DNA of 64,000 nt from NCBI RefSeq assembly GCF_035181385.1, contig NZ_JAXCJK010000001.1, positions 186,001-250,000 of the forward strand, read 5' to 3'. Positions 42,060-51,963 of the stretch are shown piece after piece (the stretch's first letter is position 1; each line of letters starts with the position of its first letter). This DNA comes from Moraxella sp035181385. Lineage in GTDB: Bacteria > Pseudomonadota > Gammaproteobacteria > Pseudomonadales > Moraxellaceae. The notes below the pieces were generated by a model that saw nothing but the letters and a program-made list of their open reading frames with translations, ran no database searches and was not told where the DNA came from. Position numbers and translations under genes: made by a program.

Positions 42060-42150
42060 GTTGATGATGGTTATTGATGATGAAATGTTTTGGTTGTGTG
42101 GGTGTTTTTCTTCGCTATCTTTGGGATAATTGACTTTGAGAGTTTGTGGT

Positions 42151-42792
42151 TTAATCTGCATTGACAAGCCCATAACGAATGGCAAGGTGGGTCAGTTTAA
42201 CATCGCTATTTATTCCCAGTTTCTCAAAAATACGGTAGCGATAGGTATTCACAGTTTTAACGCTGACAAACAGCTGGTTGGCAATTTCTTGAACGCTTTG
42301 GCAATTTACCACCATCATAGCGACTTGTTTTTCACGCTCAGACAGAGCATCAAAAGGCGATTTGTCCTGATTGCCCAGTACCGACTCGGCAAGTGCATCT
42401 GCAACATCATGGCTAAAATATTTGCCACCACCATGTAGTTTTTTGATGGCACGAATCATTTCATCAAGTGGTGTGCCTTTGGTAATATAACCATTAACAC
42501 CAGCTTTTAATAGCATAGATGGATACGGCTGTGCTGATAGGCTAGATACGGCAAGCACTTTGATTGCATTATCAATTTGTTTGATTCGACGCGTTGCCTC
42601 AACACCACCAATATTGGGCATATTTACATCAAGCAGAACGACATCAGGGCGATACTGACGAGCTAGCCGTACCGCCATGTCTCCATTGTCTGCCTCACCA
42701 ATGACTTCAATGTCATCAGTATTGTTTAGCATATGCATAATGCCCATACGCACCAAATCGTGGTCATCAACCACCAAAACCTTGATCGCCAT
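42151..42792 (-). CDS. LuxR-type response regulator, GacA/UvrY-like
   Basis: A 213-residue two-component regulator. The receiver domain (residues 1-120) begins MAIKVLVVDDHDLVRMGIMH with the phospho-acceptor aspartate in VVLLDVNMPNIGG. The LuxR HTH (about 145-205) has LSEREKQVAMMVVNCQSVQE, IANQLFVSVKTVNTYRYRIF, EKLGINSD. The start at 42792 is the family start. GacA/UvrY proteins activate small RNAs that titrate CsrA/RsmA. No sensor kinase is adjacent, as is usual for GacA. The C-terminal end (THLAIRYGLVNAD) matches this group. Confidence 0.88.
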   Translation of the reverse strand: MAIKVLVVDDHDLVRMGIMHMLNNTDDIEVIGEADNGDMAVRLARQYRPDVVLLDVNMPNIGGVEATRRIKQIDNAIKVLAVSSLSAQPYPSMLLKAGVNGYITKGTPLDEMIRAIKKLHGGGKYFSHDVADALAESVLGNQDKSPFDALSEREKQVAMMVVNCQSVQEIANQLFVSVKTVNTYRYRIFEKLGINSDVKLTHLAIRYGLVNAD

Positions 42793-43186
42793 GCATCTCC
42801 TTATTGTACTTATTTTGATTGCTTGCAATAACCTTGCAATAATAGAGTGTTGTCCATTAAGTGTAGCATAATTTTTTTTGAATACAACTCATCTGGTGGA
42901 AAATATTCTAAGTTTTTTGACAAAAAATGACCGTTTTGTACGCACAATTTCTTTTAGTATGCTAAAATATGAATCAGAACATAAGATAAAAGATGTATGT
43001 TGTTAGAAGGTAATTTGTAAAGATATTTTCTTTTTTTTTATTTATTGCCTAAGGTTTTTTTTTGCGTTGCATTTTGTAATGATTGATGTGTGTTTACTTG
43101 CTTGTGAATTGATCGCAAGTTGGATGGCGAATACATGAAAAAAATGGGCGAGTGGTCGCCGTGGTCGTATGTTTTGAGGATTTTAT
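42793..43186. other. Long AT-rich intergenic region
   Basis: 394 bases between the divergent regulator and pbpG genes. I find T-rich runs (43032-43041, 43053-43060) and several promoter-like hexamers, but no coding frame and no convincing GGA-rich small RNA. The last 50 bases (GGGCGAGTGGTCGCCGTGGTCG) are unusually GC-rich and hold a small GCGA/TCGC hairpin. Confidence 0.4.
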
Positions 43187-44254
43187 ATGAATTATGCCAA
43201 ACCAATCAAGCGTGTCGGTACTTTTGCCTTCAGCATGACTGCATTCATGCTGAGTGTATCAGCACACGCTTTTACCATTGATAATAGCAACCAAAGCACC
43301 ATCACTGCAACCAAAAAAATTCCTGCGATAACAACAACCATCACGCCAGTCCCATCAGTACCCGCCAAGGCCATAATTACTAAGCCGATTGTAGCTGAGT
43401 ACTCATCTGCACCTGTACAAAATATTGATTATCATGGTATTGATGATGCAAATTTAGCAAATCAATATCACAAACCCATTTTTGATGAGTTGGCAGTATC
43501 TACCAACTCATCAGCGGTGGCGGTAATGGATTTGCAATCGGGTAATTTGATTTATTCAAAAAATATTGATACCACTCGCTCCATTGCATCAATCAGTAAA
43601 GTGATGACCGCCATGGTGATTGTGGATGCAGGTCTTGATATGCGTGAAATGATTACCATCATTCCATCAGATTTGGTAGGTGCAAAGCAAGCCACGACAA
43701 AACTACGCACTGACGATCGTTTGAGTCGTTCTGAATTTACGCTGATGATGCTCATGAAGTCTGAAAATCCAGCAGCAAAAGCTTTGGCTCGCACCTACCC
43801 TGGTGGCTATGAGGCTTTCATTGCAGCGATGAACGCAAAAGCGGCCAGTTTGGGTATGTACCAGACTCGTTTTTCTGATTCATCAGGACTTGACCCTCGT
43901 AATGTCTCGTCTGCCAATGACTTGGTTAAGATGATGAAAGCTGTCAGCAGTGATCCACGCTATCAGTTGATTCGCACTTTTTCAACGGCTCCTAATTATG
44001 ATTTTTATATTGCTAATGCCAGCATGGGCGATCGCACTTATAAGGCCAACAACACCAGTACGCTTGTGCGTTCTGGAGAGCACCCAATTGGTGTCTCAAA
44101 GACTGGCTTTATTCGTGAAGCAGGTTATTGTGTCGTCATGGAGACTCATGTTAATAACAAGCCTGTGGTCATTGTCCTACTGGGTGCTGGGGCATCACAA
44201 ACTCGCTGGAATGATGCAAGAAATATCTTAACAGAATTGGCATATCGCCGTTAG
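43187..44254 (+). CDS. pbpG: D-alanyl-D-alanine endopeptidase (PBP7-like)
   Basis: A 355-residue serine peptidase of the S11 family. The signal peptide is FAFSMTAFMLSVSAHA (cleavage about residue 29), followed by a Thr/Pro-rich linker. The catalytic SxxK is in SIASISKVMTAMVIVDAG, the SxN-like motif is LMKSENPAAKALARTYPGGY and the KTG triad is GVSKTGFIREAGYCVVMETH. It cleaves D-Ala-meso-DAP crosslinks in peptidoglycan and is periplasmic. No C-terminal membrane anchor is seen, as in PBP7. Terminator at 44287-44315. Confidence 0.92.
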   Translation: MNYAKPIKRVGTFAFSMTAFMLSVSAHAFTIDNSNQSTITATKKIPAITTTITPVPSVPAKAIITKPIVAEYSSAPVQNIDYHGIDDANLANQYHKPIFDELAVSTNSSAVAVMDLQSGNLIYSKNIDTTRSIASISKVMTAMVIVDAGLDMREMITIIPSDLVGAKQATTKLRTDDRLSRSEFTLMMLMKSENPAAKALARTYPGGYEAFIAAMNAKAASLGMYQTRFSDSSGLDPRNVSSANDLVKMMKAVSSDPRYQLIRTFSTAPNYDFYIANASMGDRTYKANNTSTLVRSGEHPIGVSKTGFIREAGYCVVMETHVNNKPVVIVLLGAGASQTRWNDARNILTELAYRR

Positions 44255-44286
44255 TTGGTGAGTTGATAAACTTTATCTTGCCAATC

Positions 44287-44315
44287 AAAAGCTCAGACAT
44301 ACTCTGGGCTTTTTT
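44287..44315 (+). terminator. Terminator after pbpG
   Basis: AAAAGCTCAGA/TCTGGGCTTTTTT stem with T-run, 33 bases after the stop. Confidence 0.8.
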
Positions 44316-44384
44316 GTGCGTTGTTTTGAATGGGGTGATGGGTTATAATGACTTGTTTATTTTTTGTTTTGCCTTGCTGACCTT

Positions 44385-45035
44385 ATGACCAATACCAACC
44401 CACAACTTTATTTGCTGACCAATGATGATGAAATCACCACGCTGATTGATAAATTAGAACATGCCTTGGATACAGGGGTTGTGTCATTATTACAAATTCG
44501 TCGCAAAGCCACACTAAAACAATATGACCTTGCGACTGTTTATCGAGAGGCAGAGCTGCTGGTGAGCCTTGCGGATAAATATGATGTTGATGTTGTGATG
44601 AACGATGATTTGGAGCTGGCATCTCACTTTTGCACAGGCGTGCATTTGGGGCAAAGAGATGGTAATTTGGCATTAGCAAGAGAAATTTTGGGCGATGATG
44701 TGATTATTGGGCGAACCTGCCATGCAGATGTTGCTTTGTTTAAACAGGCCAAAAAAGAAGGTGCAAGCTATGGTGCGATGGGGGCGATATTTTCATCCTT
44801 AACCAAGCCAAAAGCTGGTCTTGTGTCAATGCCAATCTTGCAAAAAACCGCCAAAGTTGATTTGCCTTTATGTGTGATTGGTGGCATCACAGCTGATAAT
44901 CTTTACCAATTGCGAGATGAACTGGGCGATGTGCCGTTGCAGTACATTGCCGTAACTGCCGATATCATGGCACACAGCAGTAGCACCATCGCCGCCAAAT
45001 GCCGTGCGTGGCAATTAAAATTGCAGAACTGGTAA
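44385..45035 (+). CDS. thiE: Thiamine phosphate synthase
   Basis: A 216-residue TIM-barrel protein: QLYLLTNDDEITTLIDKLEH, VVSLLQIRRKATLKQYDLAT, CTGVHLGQRDGNLALAREIL, IIGRTCHADVALFKQAKKEG, YGAMGAIFSSLTKPKAGLV and LCVIGGITADNLYQL. These are the pyrophosphate and HET-P binding parts of ThiE-like proteins. The exact set of residues (for instance GxxxxSxTK) is a variant, so it could be the ThiE-like half of Nudix-ThiE fusions found in relatives. Start 44385 fits the family better than an upstream in-frame ATG. Confidence 0.8.
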   Translation: MTNTNPQLYLLTNDDEITTLIDKLEHALDTGVVSLLQIRRKATLKQYDLATVYREAELLVSLADKYDVDVVMNDDLELASHFCTGVHLGQRDGNLALAREILGDDVIIGRTCHADVALFKQAKKEGASYGAMGAIFSSLTKPKAGLVSMPILQKTAKVDLPLCVIGGITADNLYQLRDELGDVPLQYIAVTADIMAHSSSTIAAKCRAWQLKLQNW

Positions 45036-45115
45036 GTTGGTAAGATTGCTTGATTAAAGCCTGATTTTACTATGCCATGCCATTGATTTTATTTTTCTAA
45101 GATTAACAATTTTTT

Positions 45116-48100
45116 ATGACAAATATTAGTATTAATTATCCAAAATTAAAGCCTGATTTTACCACCTATTTCCATGGTACTGATGATGCTGGTTTTGCTC
45201 TTTGGCTGGCCACTTATGCCAAAACGCATTCACATTTGATTTTGGTGATTTGTGATAATCAAGCTCAATTGCATAATTTAGAAAGTGAGTTGGATTTTTT
45301 TGGCATTAAGACGCATGGTTTTAGCGACTATGAAACACTGGTCTATGAGAACTTGTCGGTGCAACAAGACATCATCTCCGAGCGTATTAACCTACTGACA
45401 CATATCCCAAAGGCGGGCGTTTTGCTTGTAGCGGTGCAAACACTCATGCAGCGTATCGCACCGCCAAGTCATCTTTTGGGAAGATTTTTTGACCTGAGTG
45501 TTGGCGATACTTTTGATCTAAGTCAAGAACGAGAACGCCTGACCCGAGCAGGTTATGAAATGGTTGATAATGTCTATGCAGTGGGCGAATTTGCGGTGCG
45601 TGGTAGCATTGTTGATATTTTTGTGGTGGGTCAGGCACTGCCATTTAGGTTGGAGTTGTTTGATGATGAAATAGAAACCATCAAATTTTTTAATCCAGAT
45701 ACACAGCGTACCGTCAGTCAAAATGACTTACTCAATCTACAACAAGAGAGTCATTTTGATGCCAAGCTGATACCGACATCACCAAAGGTGAGTCAATTTC
45801 GTCTACTGCCTGCTTGTGAATTTGACTTGGATAATAAAGAGGCTTTTCGCCAAAATTTTGCCAGTCTTTTTCCTGATGCATCGGCCCGTAAGTTTGGTTT
45901 GTATAATGATGTGATGGCAGGCATTAGCCCATCGGGTGTGGAATATTATGCACCACTGTTTTTTGAGCTAGATGAATGGCGTAAGGCTGGCTCGTTGTTT
46001 GAATATTTGCCGAATGATACGCTCATTATTCATGATAAGCAGTTGGCAGCTTGCCATGAAGAATTTTGGAATCAGGTAACCGCTCGTTATCACTCTCGTG
46101 CTTTTGATAAAGATGTGCCCATCGTGCCACCAGAGCTACTGTATCTACCAAGCAACGAGTTTTTTGGAAAACTAAAAGCATATCCAAAAATGGTATTTGT
46201 GCAAGATGAACCTAACGCTTTATCTATTGATGCTTTGCCTATTTTTGCTCAATTTGCACCAAAGCCTGTACCCAGTTTGCCAATTCACCACCAAAAACAC
46301 GAGCCTTTAAGCGATTTTTTGGATTTTGTGGCAAATTGTCATGAATCTGTGTTGCTTGCTTGTGAAAGTGCGGGTCGTCGTGAGATTATCTTGGAGTTGT
46401 TAAAAGGCAAATTGGTTTGTCAGCAAGTGTTAGATTTTACTGAATTTGTGGATAACTTGTCTGATTTTGCTGATAAAACTGACAAAATCGCCTTGACGGT
46501 AGCGCCGATTGAGCGTGGATTATGGCTGATGGGTGAGGGTGGATTTTGTGTGATTAGCGAGGCACAAATCTTTGGCAGACAGCCCATTCAAAGCCGAAAA
46601 AAGCGTCAAAATGCCTTATCCCAAGCCTTTTTGGTCAAATCTGTCAGCGAGATGACCGAAGGCTCGCTTGTGGTGCATTTGTCCTATGGTATAGGGCGTT
46701 ATGTGGGGTTGGTGGTGTTAGATGTGGGTGATGGTGAGCAAGAATTTATTCATATTAAATATGCTGATGATGCTAATGTCTATGTGCCAATTACCAATCT
46801 TGCTTTGATTGGGCGATATAGCGGTACAGACTCAGAAGCGGTACAATTATCAAAAATTGGCTCTGGAAAATGGGATAGAGCCCGTCAAAAAACTTTGACT
46901 GACATTTATGATGTGGCGGCAGAACTACTGAATGTGCAGGCAAGACGCAATGCCAAAGAGGGTATTGGTTTTGATATTGATGTGGCGGCATATGAACTGT
47001 TTGCCAGTGGTTTTGACTATGAAGAGACGCTTGACCAAAAAGCCGCCATTGATGCGGTGATGTTTGACATGAAGCAGTCTAAGCCTATGGATAGGCTTAT
47101 ATGCGGTGATGTTGGTTTTGGTAAAACCGAAGTTGCCATGCGAGCAGCTTTCATTGCTGTTCAGGCAGGCTATCAGGTGGCGGTACTTGTACCAACAACA
47201 TTGCTGGCAGGACAGCACGAAGACAGCTTTAAGGATAGATTTGCCGATTGGCCAATTAGCATTGAAAGCTTGTCTAGATTTGTTGGCAAAAAAGCACAAG
47301 GTGAGATATTGGCTGATTTGGCAGATGGTAAAGTGGACATCATCATTGGTACGCACAGACTGCTACAAAATGATGTGAAATTTAAAAAACTGGGTCTAAT
47401 GATTATTGATGAGGAGCATCGTTTTGGGGTGCGTCATAAAGAAAAAATCAAAGCCATGCAAGCTGATGTTGACACACTCACCATGACGGCTACGCCCATT
47501 CCACGCACACTGAACATGGCACTTTCTGGAATGCAGGACATTTCTGTCATTGCTACGCCACCTGCTCGCCGCCTTGCCATCAAGACTTTTGTTGCTCAAA
47601 AGAGTGAGCAAACAACCAAAGATGCGATTTTAAGAGAAATTTTGCGTGGTGGACAGGTGTATTATCTGCATAATGATGTCGCAAGCATCAATTCGGTTGC
47701 TCAAAAAATATCGGAACTTATTGCCGAGGTGCGTGTGGGCGTAGCACATGGGCAAATGAATGAAAAAGAGCTGTATGCTGTGATGAATGACTTTTATCAC
47801 AAAAAAACCAATGTCTTGGTAGCAAGTACCATCATTGAAACAGGCATTGATGTGCCAAACGCCAATACGATCATCATTGATCGTGCCGATAAATTTGGTC
47901 TGGCTCAACTGCATCAGTTGCGTGGTCGGGTGGGGCGTTCGCACCATCAGGCTTACTGTTACCTATTTGTTCCATCCATCAAAGGGCTAACAACCGATGC
48001 CAAAAAACGCCTTGATGCCATCAGTAGAGCCAACACCTTGGGTGCAGGATTCATGCTTGCAAGTGAGGATTTAGAAATTCGTGGTGCAGGTGAGATTTTG

Positions 48101-48700
48101 GGTAAAGAGCAGTCGGGTAATATGCAAACCATTGGTTTTGGGTTGTATATGGATATGCTTGAACGCGCAACTAAGGCAATAAAACAGGGAAAAACACCAA
48201 GTTTGGAAACGCCCCTTGATTTGGTCAGTGATATCAACATTCATGCAAGCGCTCTTATTCCAAGTGATTATTTGGCAGATGTTCATGAACGGTTGTTATT
48301 TTATAAACGCATTGCAAATTGTGAGAGTATGGATGAATTAAATGACCTAAAAAGTGAAATGATAGACCGCTTTGGTAGTATGCCTGTTGCACTTGCCAAT
48401 CTTTTTCTTGTGCATAAAATGAGAGTGCAAAGCATGCTACTTGGTATCGGCAGGATTGATGTTAGTGCCAGTTCGTTGAGTCTAGACTTTAAAGCCGATA
48501 CGCCCATTGATGGTTTGGCGATTATCAAGCTATTGCAAAGCCAAGAGGGGTATCGCATGAATGGAGCAACTGAGCTAAAATACACTTTTAAGAGTGAAAA
48601 AGAAGTTGTAGAACGAGTGGATGCGGTATTTGAGTTGCTCAAATATTTTGAGCAGAGCCTTGTTCAAAATTCAACGGTGGATTTATCGCCAAAAGCATGA
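45116..48700 (+). CDS. mfd: Transcription-repair coupling factor Mfd
   Basis: A 1194-residue protein of normal length. The N-terminal UvrB-homology part (residues 1-350) contains HGFSDYETLVYENLSVQQDI. The RNA-polymerase-interaction domain follows (about 480-570, GSLVVHLSYGIGRYVGLVVL). The RecG-like helicase has Walker A LICGDVGFGKTEVAMRAAFI, IIDEEHRFGV, TATPIPRTLNMALSGM and RGRVGRSHHQAYCY. The C-terminal TRCF domain ends the protein. It removes stalled RNA polymerase at lesions and recruits UvrA. Confidence 0.97.
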   Translation: MTNISINYPKLKPDFTTYFHGTDDAGFALWLATYAKTHSHLILVICDNQAQLHNLESELDFFGIKTHGFSDYETLVYENLSVQQDIISERINLLTHIPKAGVLLVAVQTLMQRIAPPSHLLGRFFDLSVGDTFDLSQERERLTRAGYEMVDNVYAVGEFAVRGSIVDIFVVGQALPFRLELFDDEIETIKFFNPDTQRTVSQNDLLNLQQESHFDAKLIPTSPKVSQFRLLPACEFDLDNKEAFRQNFASLFPDASARKFGLYNDVMAGISPSGVEYYAPLFFELDEWRKAGSLFEYLPNDTLIIHDKQLAACHEEFWNQVTARYHSRAFDKDVPIVPPELLYLPSNEFFGKLKAYPKMVFVQDEPNALSIDALPIFAQFAPKPVPSLPIHHQKHEPLSDFLDFVANCHESVLLACESAGRREIILELLKGKLVCQQVLDFTEFVDNLSDFADKTDKIALTVAPIERGLWLMGEGGFCVISEAQIFGRQPIQSRKKRQNALSQAFLVKSVSEMTEGSLVVHLSYGIGRYVGLVVLDVGDGEQEFIHIKYADDANVYVPITNLALIGRYSGTDSEAVQLSKIGSGKWDRARQKTLTDIYDVAAELLNVQARRNAKEGIGFDIDVAAYELFASGFDYEETLDQKAAIDAVMFDMKQSKPMDRLICGDVGFGKTEVAMRAAFIAVQAGYQVAVLVPTTLLAGQHEDSFKDRFADWPISIESLSRFVGKKAQGEILADLADGKVDIIIGTHRLLQNDVKFKKLGLMIIDEEHRFGVRHKEKIKAMQADVDTLTMTATPIPRTLNMALSGMQDISVIATPPARRLAIKTFVAQKSEQTTKDAILREILRGGQVYYLHNDVASINSVAQKISELIAEVRVGVAHGQMNEKELYAVMNDFYHKKTNVLVASTIIETGIDVPNANTIIIDRADKFGLAQLHQLRGRVGRSHHQAYCYLFVPSIKGLTTDAKKRLDAISRANTLGAGFMLASEDLEIRGAGEILGKEQSGNMQTIGFGLYMDMLERATKAIKQGKTPSLETPLDLVSDINIHASALIPSDYLADVHERLLFYKRIANCESMDELNDLKSEMIDRFGSMPVALANLFLVHKMRVQSMLLGIGRIDVSASSLSLDFKADTPIDGLAIIKLLQSQEGYRMNGATELKYTFKSEKEVVERVDAVFELLKYFEQSLVQNSTVDLSPKA

Positions 48701-48796
48701 GAAATGTTCAACAACTCATGGATTTTATGCTACAATAAAAGCATTTTTATTAAGACCAAATAATCACATTTTAATAATATCAAAAAGAGAATAGCA

Positions 48797-49234
48797 ATGT
48801 TTCAATTACATCCAGTTTTGGCAAAAGATACTTTTTTAGTGGGTGATTTTCCATTATCTACCGTGCGTTTGATGAATGATTGTCAGTTTCCTTGGCTTAT
48901 TCTTGTGCCACGAGTATCGGGTATCAAGGAAATTTATGAACTGAGCCCCGCTGACCAAGTACAATTTTTAAGAGAGTCTAGTTGGGTTTCTAGCCAGATG
49001 GCAAAAATCTTTGGTGCAGATAAAATGAATGTTGCTGCACTAGGTAACCAAGTATCACAGCTTCATTTTCATCATATTGTCCGCTACCAAAATGATTCAA
49101 AATGGCCCAATCCTGTATGGGGTACGCCTGCCATTCCTTATACCGCCGAGGTGCTACAACATATGCAGCAAACTTTGATGATGGTATTGCGTGGTCATCA
49201 TGAAATGCCCTTTGACTGGAAGATGAGTGTGTAA
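48797..49234 (+). CDS. HIT domain protein
   Basis: A 145-residue protein with the histidine triad QLHFHHIVRYQNDSKWPNP (HxHxH-type core LHFHHIV) and the preceding FPWLILVPRVSGIKEIYEL and GADKMNVAALGNQVSQLH. HIT proteins hydrolyse or transfer nucleotides such as Ap4A or AMP-linked compounds. The extended WPNPVWG tail is seen in the proteobacterial Ap4A-like group. It lies 97 bases after mfd, preceded by its own promoter-like AT-rich stretch. A terminator follows at 49313-49348. Confidence 0.9.
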   Translation: MFQLHPVLAKDTFLVGDFPLSTVRLMNDCQFPWLILVPRVSGIKEIYELSPADQVQFLRESSWVSSQMAKIFGADKMNVAALGNQVSQLHFHHIVRYQNDSKWPNPVWGTPAIPYTAEVLQHMQQTLMMVLRGHHEMPFDWKMSV

Positions 49235-49312
49235 GGATTAATTTATTGATTTTATTAGATAATTTATCTGATACCTATCAAATTAAATATATTACTAAGT
49301 GTACTACCAAAA

Positions 49313-49348
49313 AAAGACAACCTTGAAAATTTTTGAGGTTGCTTTTTT
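49313..49348. terminator. Terminator after the HIT gene
   Basis: AAAAAGACAACCT/AGGTTGCTTTTT stem with T-run. Confidence 0.8.
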
Positions 49349-49688
49349 TAACTACGGTAGCTTCTCTCCGCTTTTGTATTTCAGACATTTTTCATTTACT
49401 GGGACTGTCAATTTTAATCGGTTTGAGAAAAAGTGCTTTTTTGATGTCATAAAATAAATCACATTATTTCAATTGCCGTAGTAGTTTTGAGATTATATTT
49501 GACGGTTACGACAGCCAAAAACATAGGGCAAATGTTGATGATATAGCTAAAAAATGGGCTTAATGGTTGAATACACTGATAACATCAATCAAAGATTGAG
49601 TGATGATCGTTTAATCTCTGGTGCTTTTAATGTCCAAAGTCCTTACTTTTAAATAAAATACAAAACCCACAATGACTAACAAAAAACC

Positions 49689-49727
49689 AAAAAAGCTCCA
49701 AAATATATTAAGTTGGAGCTTTTTTTA
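49689..49727. terminator. Bidirectional terminator before the RlpA-like gene
   Basis: AAAAAGCTCCAA/TTGGAGCTTTTTTT; serves the minus-strand RlpA-like gene ending at 49757. Confidence 0.8.
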
Positions 49728-49756
49728 TATGTTAAGTAAAATGCAAAATAAATAGA

Positions 49757-50140
49757 TTATTGCTCGTTATAAGCTAGGCTGATTTTTTCTTCTATGGCGT
49801 TTTTGCCAACAGGTTGAATGCTTACTTTTGCCAAGCCTTGTGAAAGAGGGGCGAGTTGAGAAAATGCTTTTTTGCTCAAATCAATACGACCTGCTTTGCC
49901 AATTCTATCATTAACCTTGCAGATGATGGATTCACCCGTCTTGATGTTGGTCACTTCAACATGAGTGTTTAGGGCGTAGTTATTAGATGCACAAGTCATG
50001 CCTTGATTGCTAAAAACCTCGCCACTTGCTGTTTTACGACCATTAAACTTATCTGCATAAAAGGATGCGGTCGTGGTGTTTGCTTGGGCAGTTTGTAGTG
50101 CAATCATCGTCAATAAAAAAGCACCGATATAATTTCGCAT
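49757..50140 (-). CDS. RlpA-like double-psi beta-barrel protein
   Basis: A 127-residue secreted protein. The signal peptide (MRNYIGAFLLTMIALQTAQA, about 20 residues) has no lipobox cysteine. The barrel follows: TTASFYADKFNGRKTASGEV, MTCASNNYALNTHVEVTNIK, SIICKVNDRIGKAGRIDLSK. The HxDH-type features of the RlpA active site are only partly kept: CKVNDRI..GRIDLS. There is no SPOR domain, so it is a minimal RlpA/expansin-like protein, possibly acting on septal glycan. It faces pgk across a 374-base gap. Confidence 0.82.
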   Translation of the reverse strand: MRNYIGAFLLTMIALQTAQANTTTASFYADKFNGRKTASGEVFSNQGMTCASNNYALNTHVEVTNIKTGESIICKVNDRIGKAGRIDLSKKAFSQLAPLSQGLAKVSIQPVGKNAIEEKISLAYNEQ

Positions 50141-50514
50141 TAAGCACCTATTAATTAAAAATGGACGCTTAGTATAATATATTTATAACAAAATTGCCAT
50201 CATGGGGTATGGTAAGACAATGTATTTACTCTGTATGTTTACAAAAAAAATAACGATTGAGATGGATTGATTAAGATAATTTTGGCTAACCAACCTATAC
50301 TAACCTAACTAAAATGAAGTTTATGTTTAATAAACAAAAATCTTTTTACTCAATTTTGACGTTTGATGGTCTAGGCCGTCTGGGCAATTCTGGCTAATTT
50401 TGAACAATTGATGCGTGTTATTGCCTAACGATGCCATTTTGTTTATAATAAATGTCGCTTTTAAACCTTATTTCTGATTTTTTCTGATTTCAATTAAACC
50501 TAGCAGGGGTAAAC
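50141..50514. other. Intergenic region with pgk promoter
   Basis: 374 bases without a gene. The stretch is AT-rich, with a promoter-like TTGCCT...TATAAT near 50420-50457 for pgk and no other clear element. Confidence 0.4.
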
Positions 50515-51720
50515 ATGACAATTTTAACAATGAAAGATGTGGATTTATCGGGTAAGCGTGTCTTAATTCGAGAAGATTTGAATGTACCTATTAAAGATGG
50601 GGTGGTGATTAGTGATGCGCGTTTGCAAGCCGCTTTGCCGACACTAAAAGATGCCCTAGGACAAGGTGCAGCAGTGATTGTCTGCTCGCATTTGGGTCGT
50701 CCAGTTGAGGGTGAGCCAGAAGACAAATATTCACTTGCACCCGTGGCAGATTATTTGGCAAAGGCATTGCAATGCCCTGTTAATTTTTCAAAAGATTATC
50801 TTAAAAATGGGGTGAACGCCAAGATTAGCGAGATTACTTTGCTTGAAAATGTACGGTTTAATGTTGGAGAAAAAAAGAATAGCGAAGAGTTGTCCAAGCT
50901 GTACGCTCAATTATGCGATGTGTTTGTAATGGACGCATTTGGCACAGCTCATCGTGCCCAAGCATCAACCGAAGGTGTGATTCGCGCAGCTGCCATTGAG
51001 GGCAAACCTGTGTGTGCAGGTAATTTACTTGCTGATGAACTGTCTGCCTTATCTCGTGCACTTGACAATCCAAAAGCACCTGTAATTGCTATCGTGGGTG
51101 GTTCAAAGGTCTCAACAAAACTTGATGTATTGTTAAGCCTTGCTGATATTTGCGACAGCATCGTTGTTGGTGGTGGCATTGCCAATACATTCCTTGCAGC
51201 AACTGGCGTGAATGTAGGGGCTTCATTGTATGAGAGCAATCTGGTGGACACTGCCAAAACAATCATGCAAAAAACAAAAATTTTATTGCCTAGCGAGGTT
51301 GTTGTTGCCAAGAAATCACAAATTAATTTTGATGATTTTTTAGGTTCGCTTGAAATTGCTGATCCTATTATCAAGTCAGTCGGTACCATTGCTGATGATG
51401 AAATGATTTTAGATATCGCCCCAAGTAGTGCTCATGAAATTGCCAATGCCATCAAGAGTGCCAAAACCATTCTTTGGAACGGTCCTGTTGGCGTGTTTGA
51501 GGTGGATAAGTTTGGTGAGGGTACAAAAATCTTATCACTTGCAGTCAAAGATAGTGAGGGGTTTAGTATTGCAGGTGGCGGAGATACTTTGGCAGCCATT
51601 GATAAATATGGTGTGGCAGATAATGTCAGCTATCTATCAACAGGTGGTGGGGCATTTTTGGAATTTGTTGAAGGCAGGGCTTTGCCAGCCATTAAAGCAC
51701 TTGAGGAATCAAATGGTTGA
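50515..51720 (+). CDS. pgk: Phosphoglycerate kinase
   Basis: A 401-residue glycolytic kinase making ATP from 1,3-bisphosphoglycerate. Motifs: GKRVLIREDLNVPIKDGVVI, VIVCSHLGRPVEGEPEDKYS, MDAFGTAHRAQASTEGVIRA, VGGSKVSTKLDVLLSL, WNGPVGVFEVDKFGEGTKIL and IAGGGDTLAAIDKYG. RBS (AGCAGGGG) five bases before the ATG. It is monocistronic here, with the class II aldolase further downstream. Confidence 0.97.
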   Translation: MTILTMKDVDLSGKRVLIREDLNVPIKDGVVISDARLQAALPTLKDALGQGAAVIVCSHLGRPVEGEPEDKYSLAPVADYLAKALQCPVNFSKDYLKNGVNAKISEITLLENVRFNVGEKKNSEELSKLYAQLCDVFVMDAFGTAHRAQASTEGVIRAAAIEGKPVCAGNLLADELSALSRALDNPKAPVIAIVGGSKVSTKLDVLLSLADICDSIVVGGGIANTFLAATGVNVGASLYESNLVDTAKTIMQKTKILLPSEVVVAKKSQINFDDFLGSLEIADPIIKSVGTIADDEMILDIAPSSAHEIANAIKSAKTILWNGPVGVFEVDKFGEGTKILSLAVKDSEGFSIAGGGDTLAAIDKYGVADNVSYLSTGGGAFLEFVEGRALPAIKALEESNG

Positions 51721-51963
51721 TGGGTTGGATTTTTTGTTAAATTTTGTTGTATTTTTTAAAGTGGGACTTGTAAATTTTTATTGACAAGGCTAAACTAATG
51801 CCAAAATGAACATGAGTACACTTTAATCGGTTGGTCAGTTTGTTTGGCGGATTGAAGTAGGTTAGCGTCATCCATCAAAATAATTCACTTATTGTTGGTG
51901 CTGATTGTCCACGCTGATTGTGTATTAGGTAAAATATAAATTAAGACAGCTGAGAAATGAATT

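Larger units (their letters stand above)
49235..49756. other. Gene-free stretch with two terminators and a coding-like fragment
   Basis: Contains hairpin terminators at 49313-49348 and 49689-49727. Between them a short frame ends at 49563 (DGYDSQKHRANVDDIAKKWA) and overlaps a 29-codon frame at 49563-49652 (MVEYTDNINQRLSDDRLISG). These look like shrapnel of a lost gene, of no recognisable identity. Otherwise the stretch is AT-rich. Confidence 0.35.

Noticed and set aside
50373..50384. AGGCCGTCTGGG, close to the Neisseria uptake sequence
   Set aside because: Two mismatches at the essential 3' GAA end and isolated outside the imported region, so chance is the simplest explanation.
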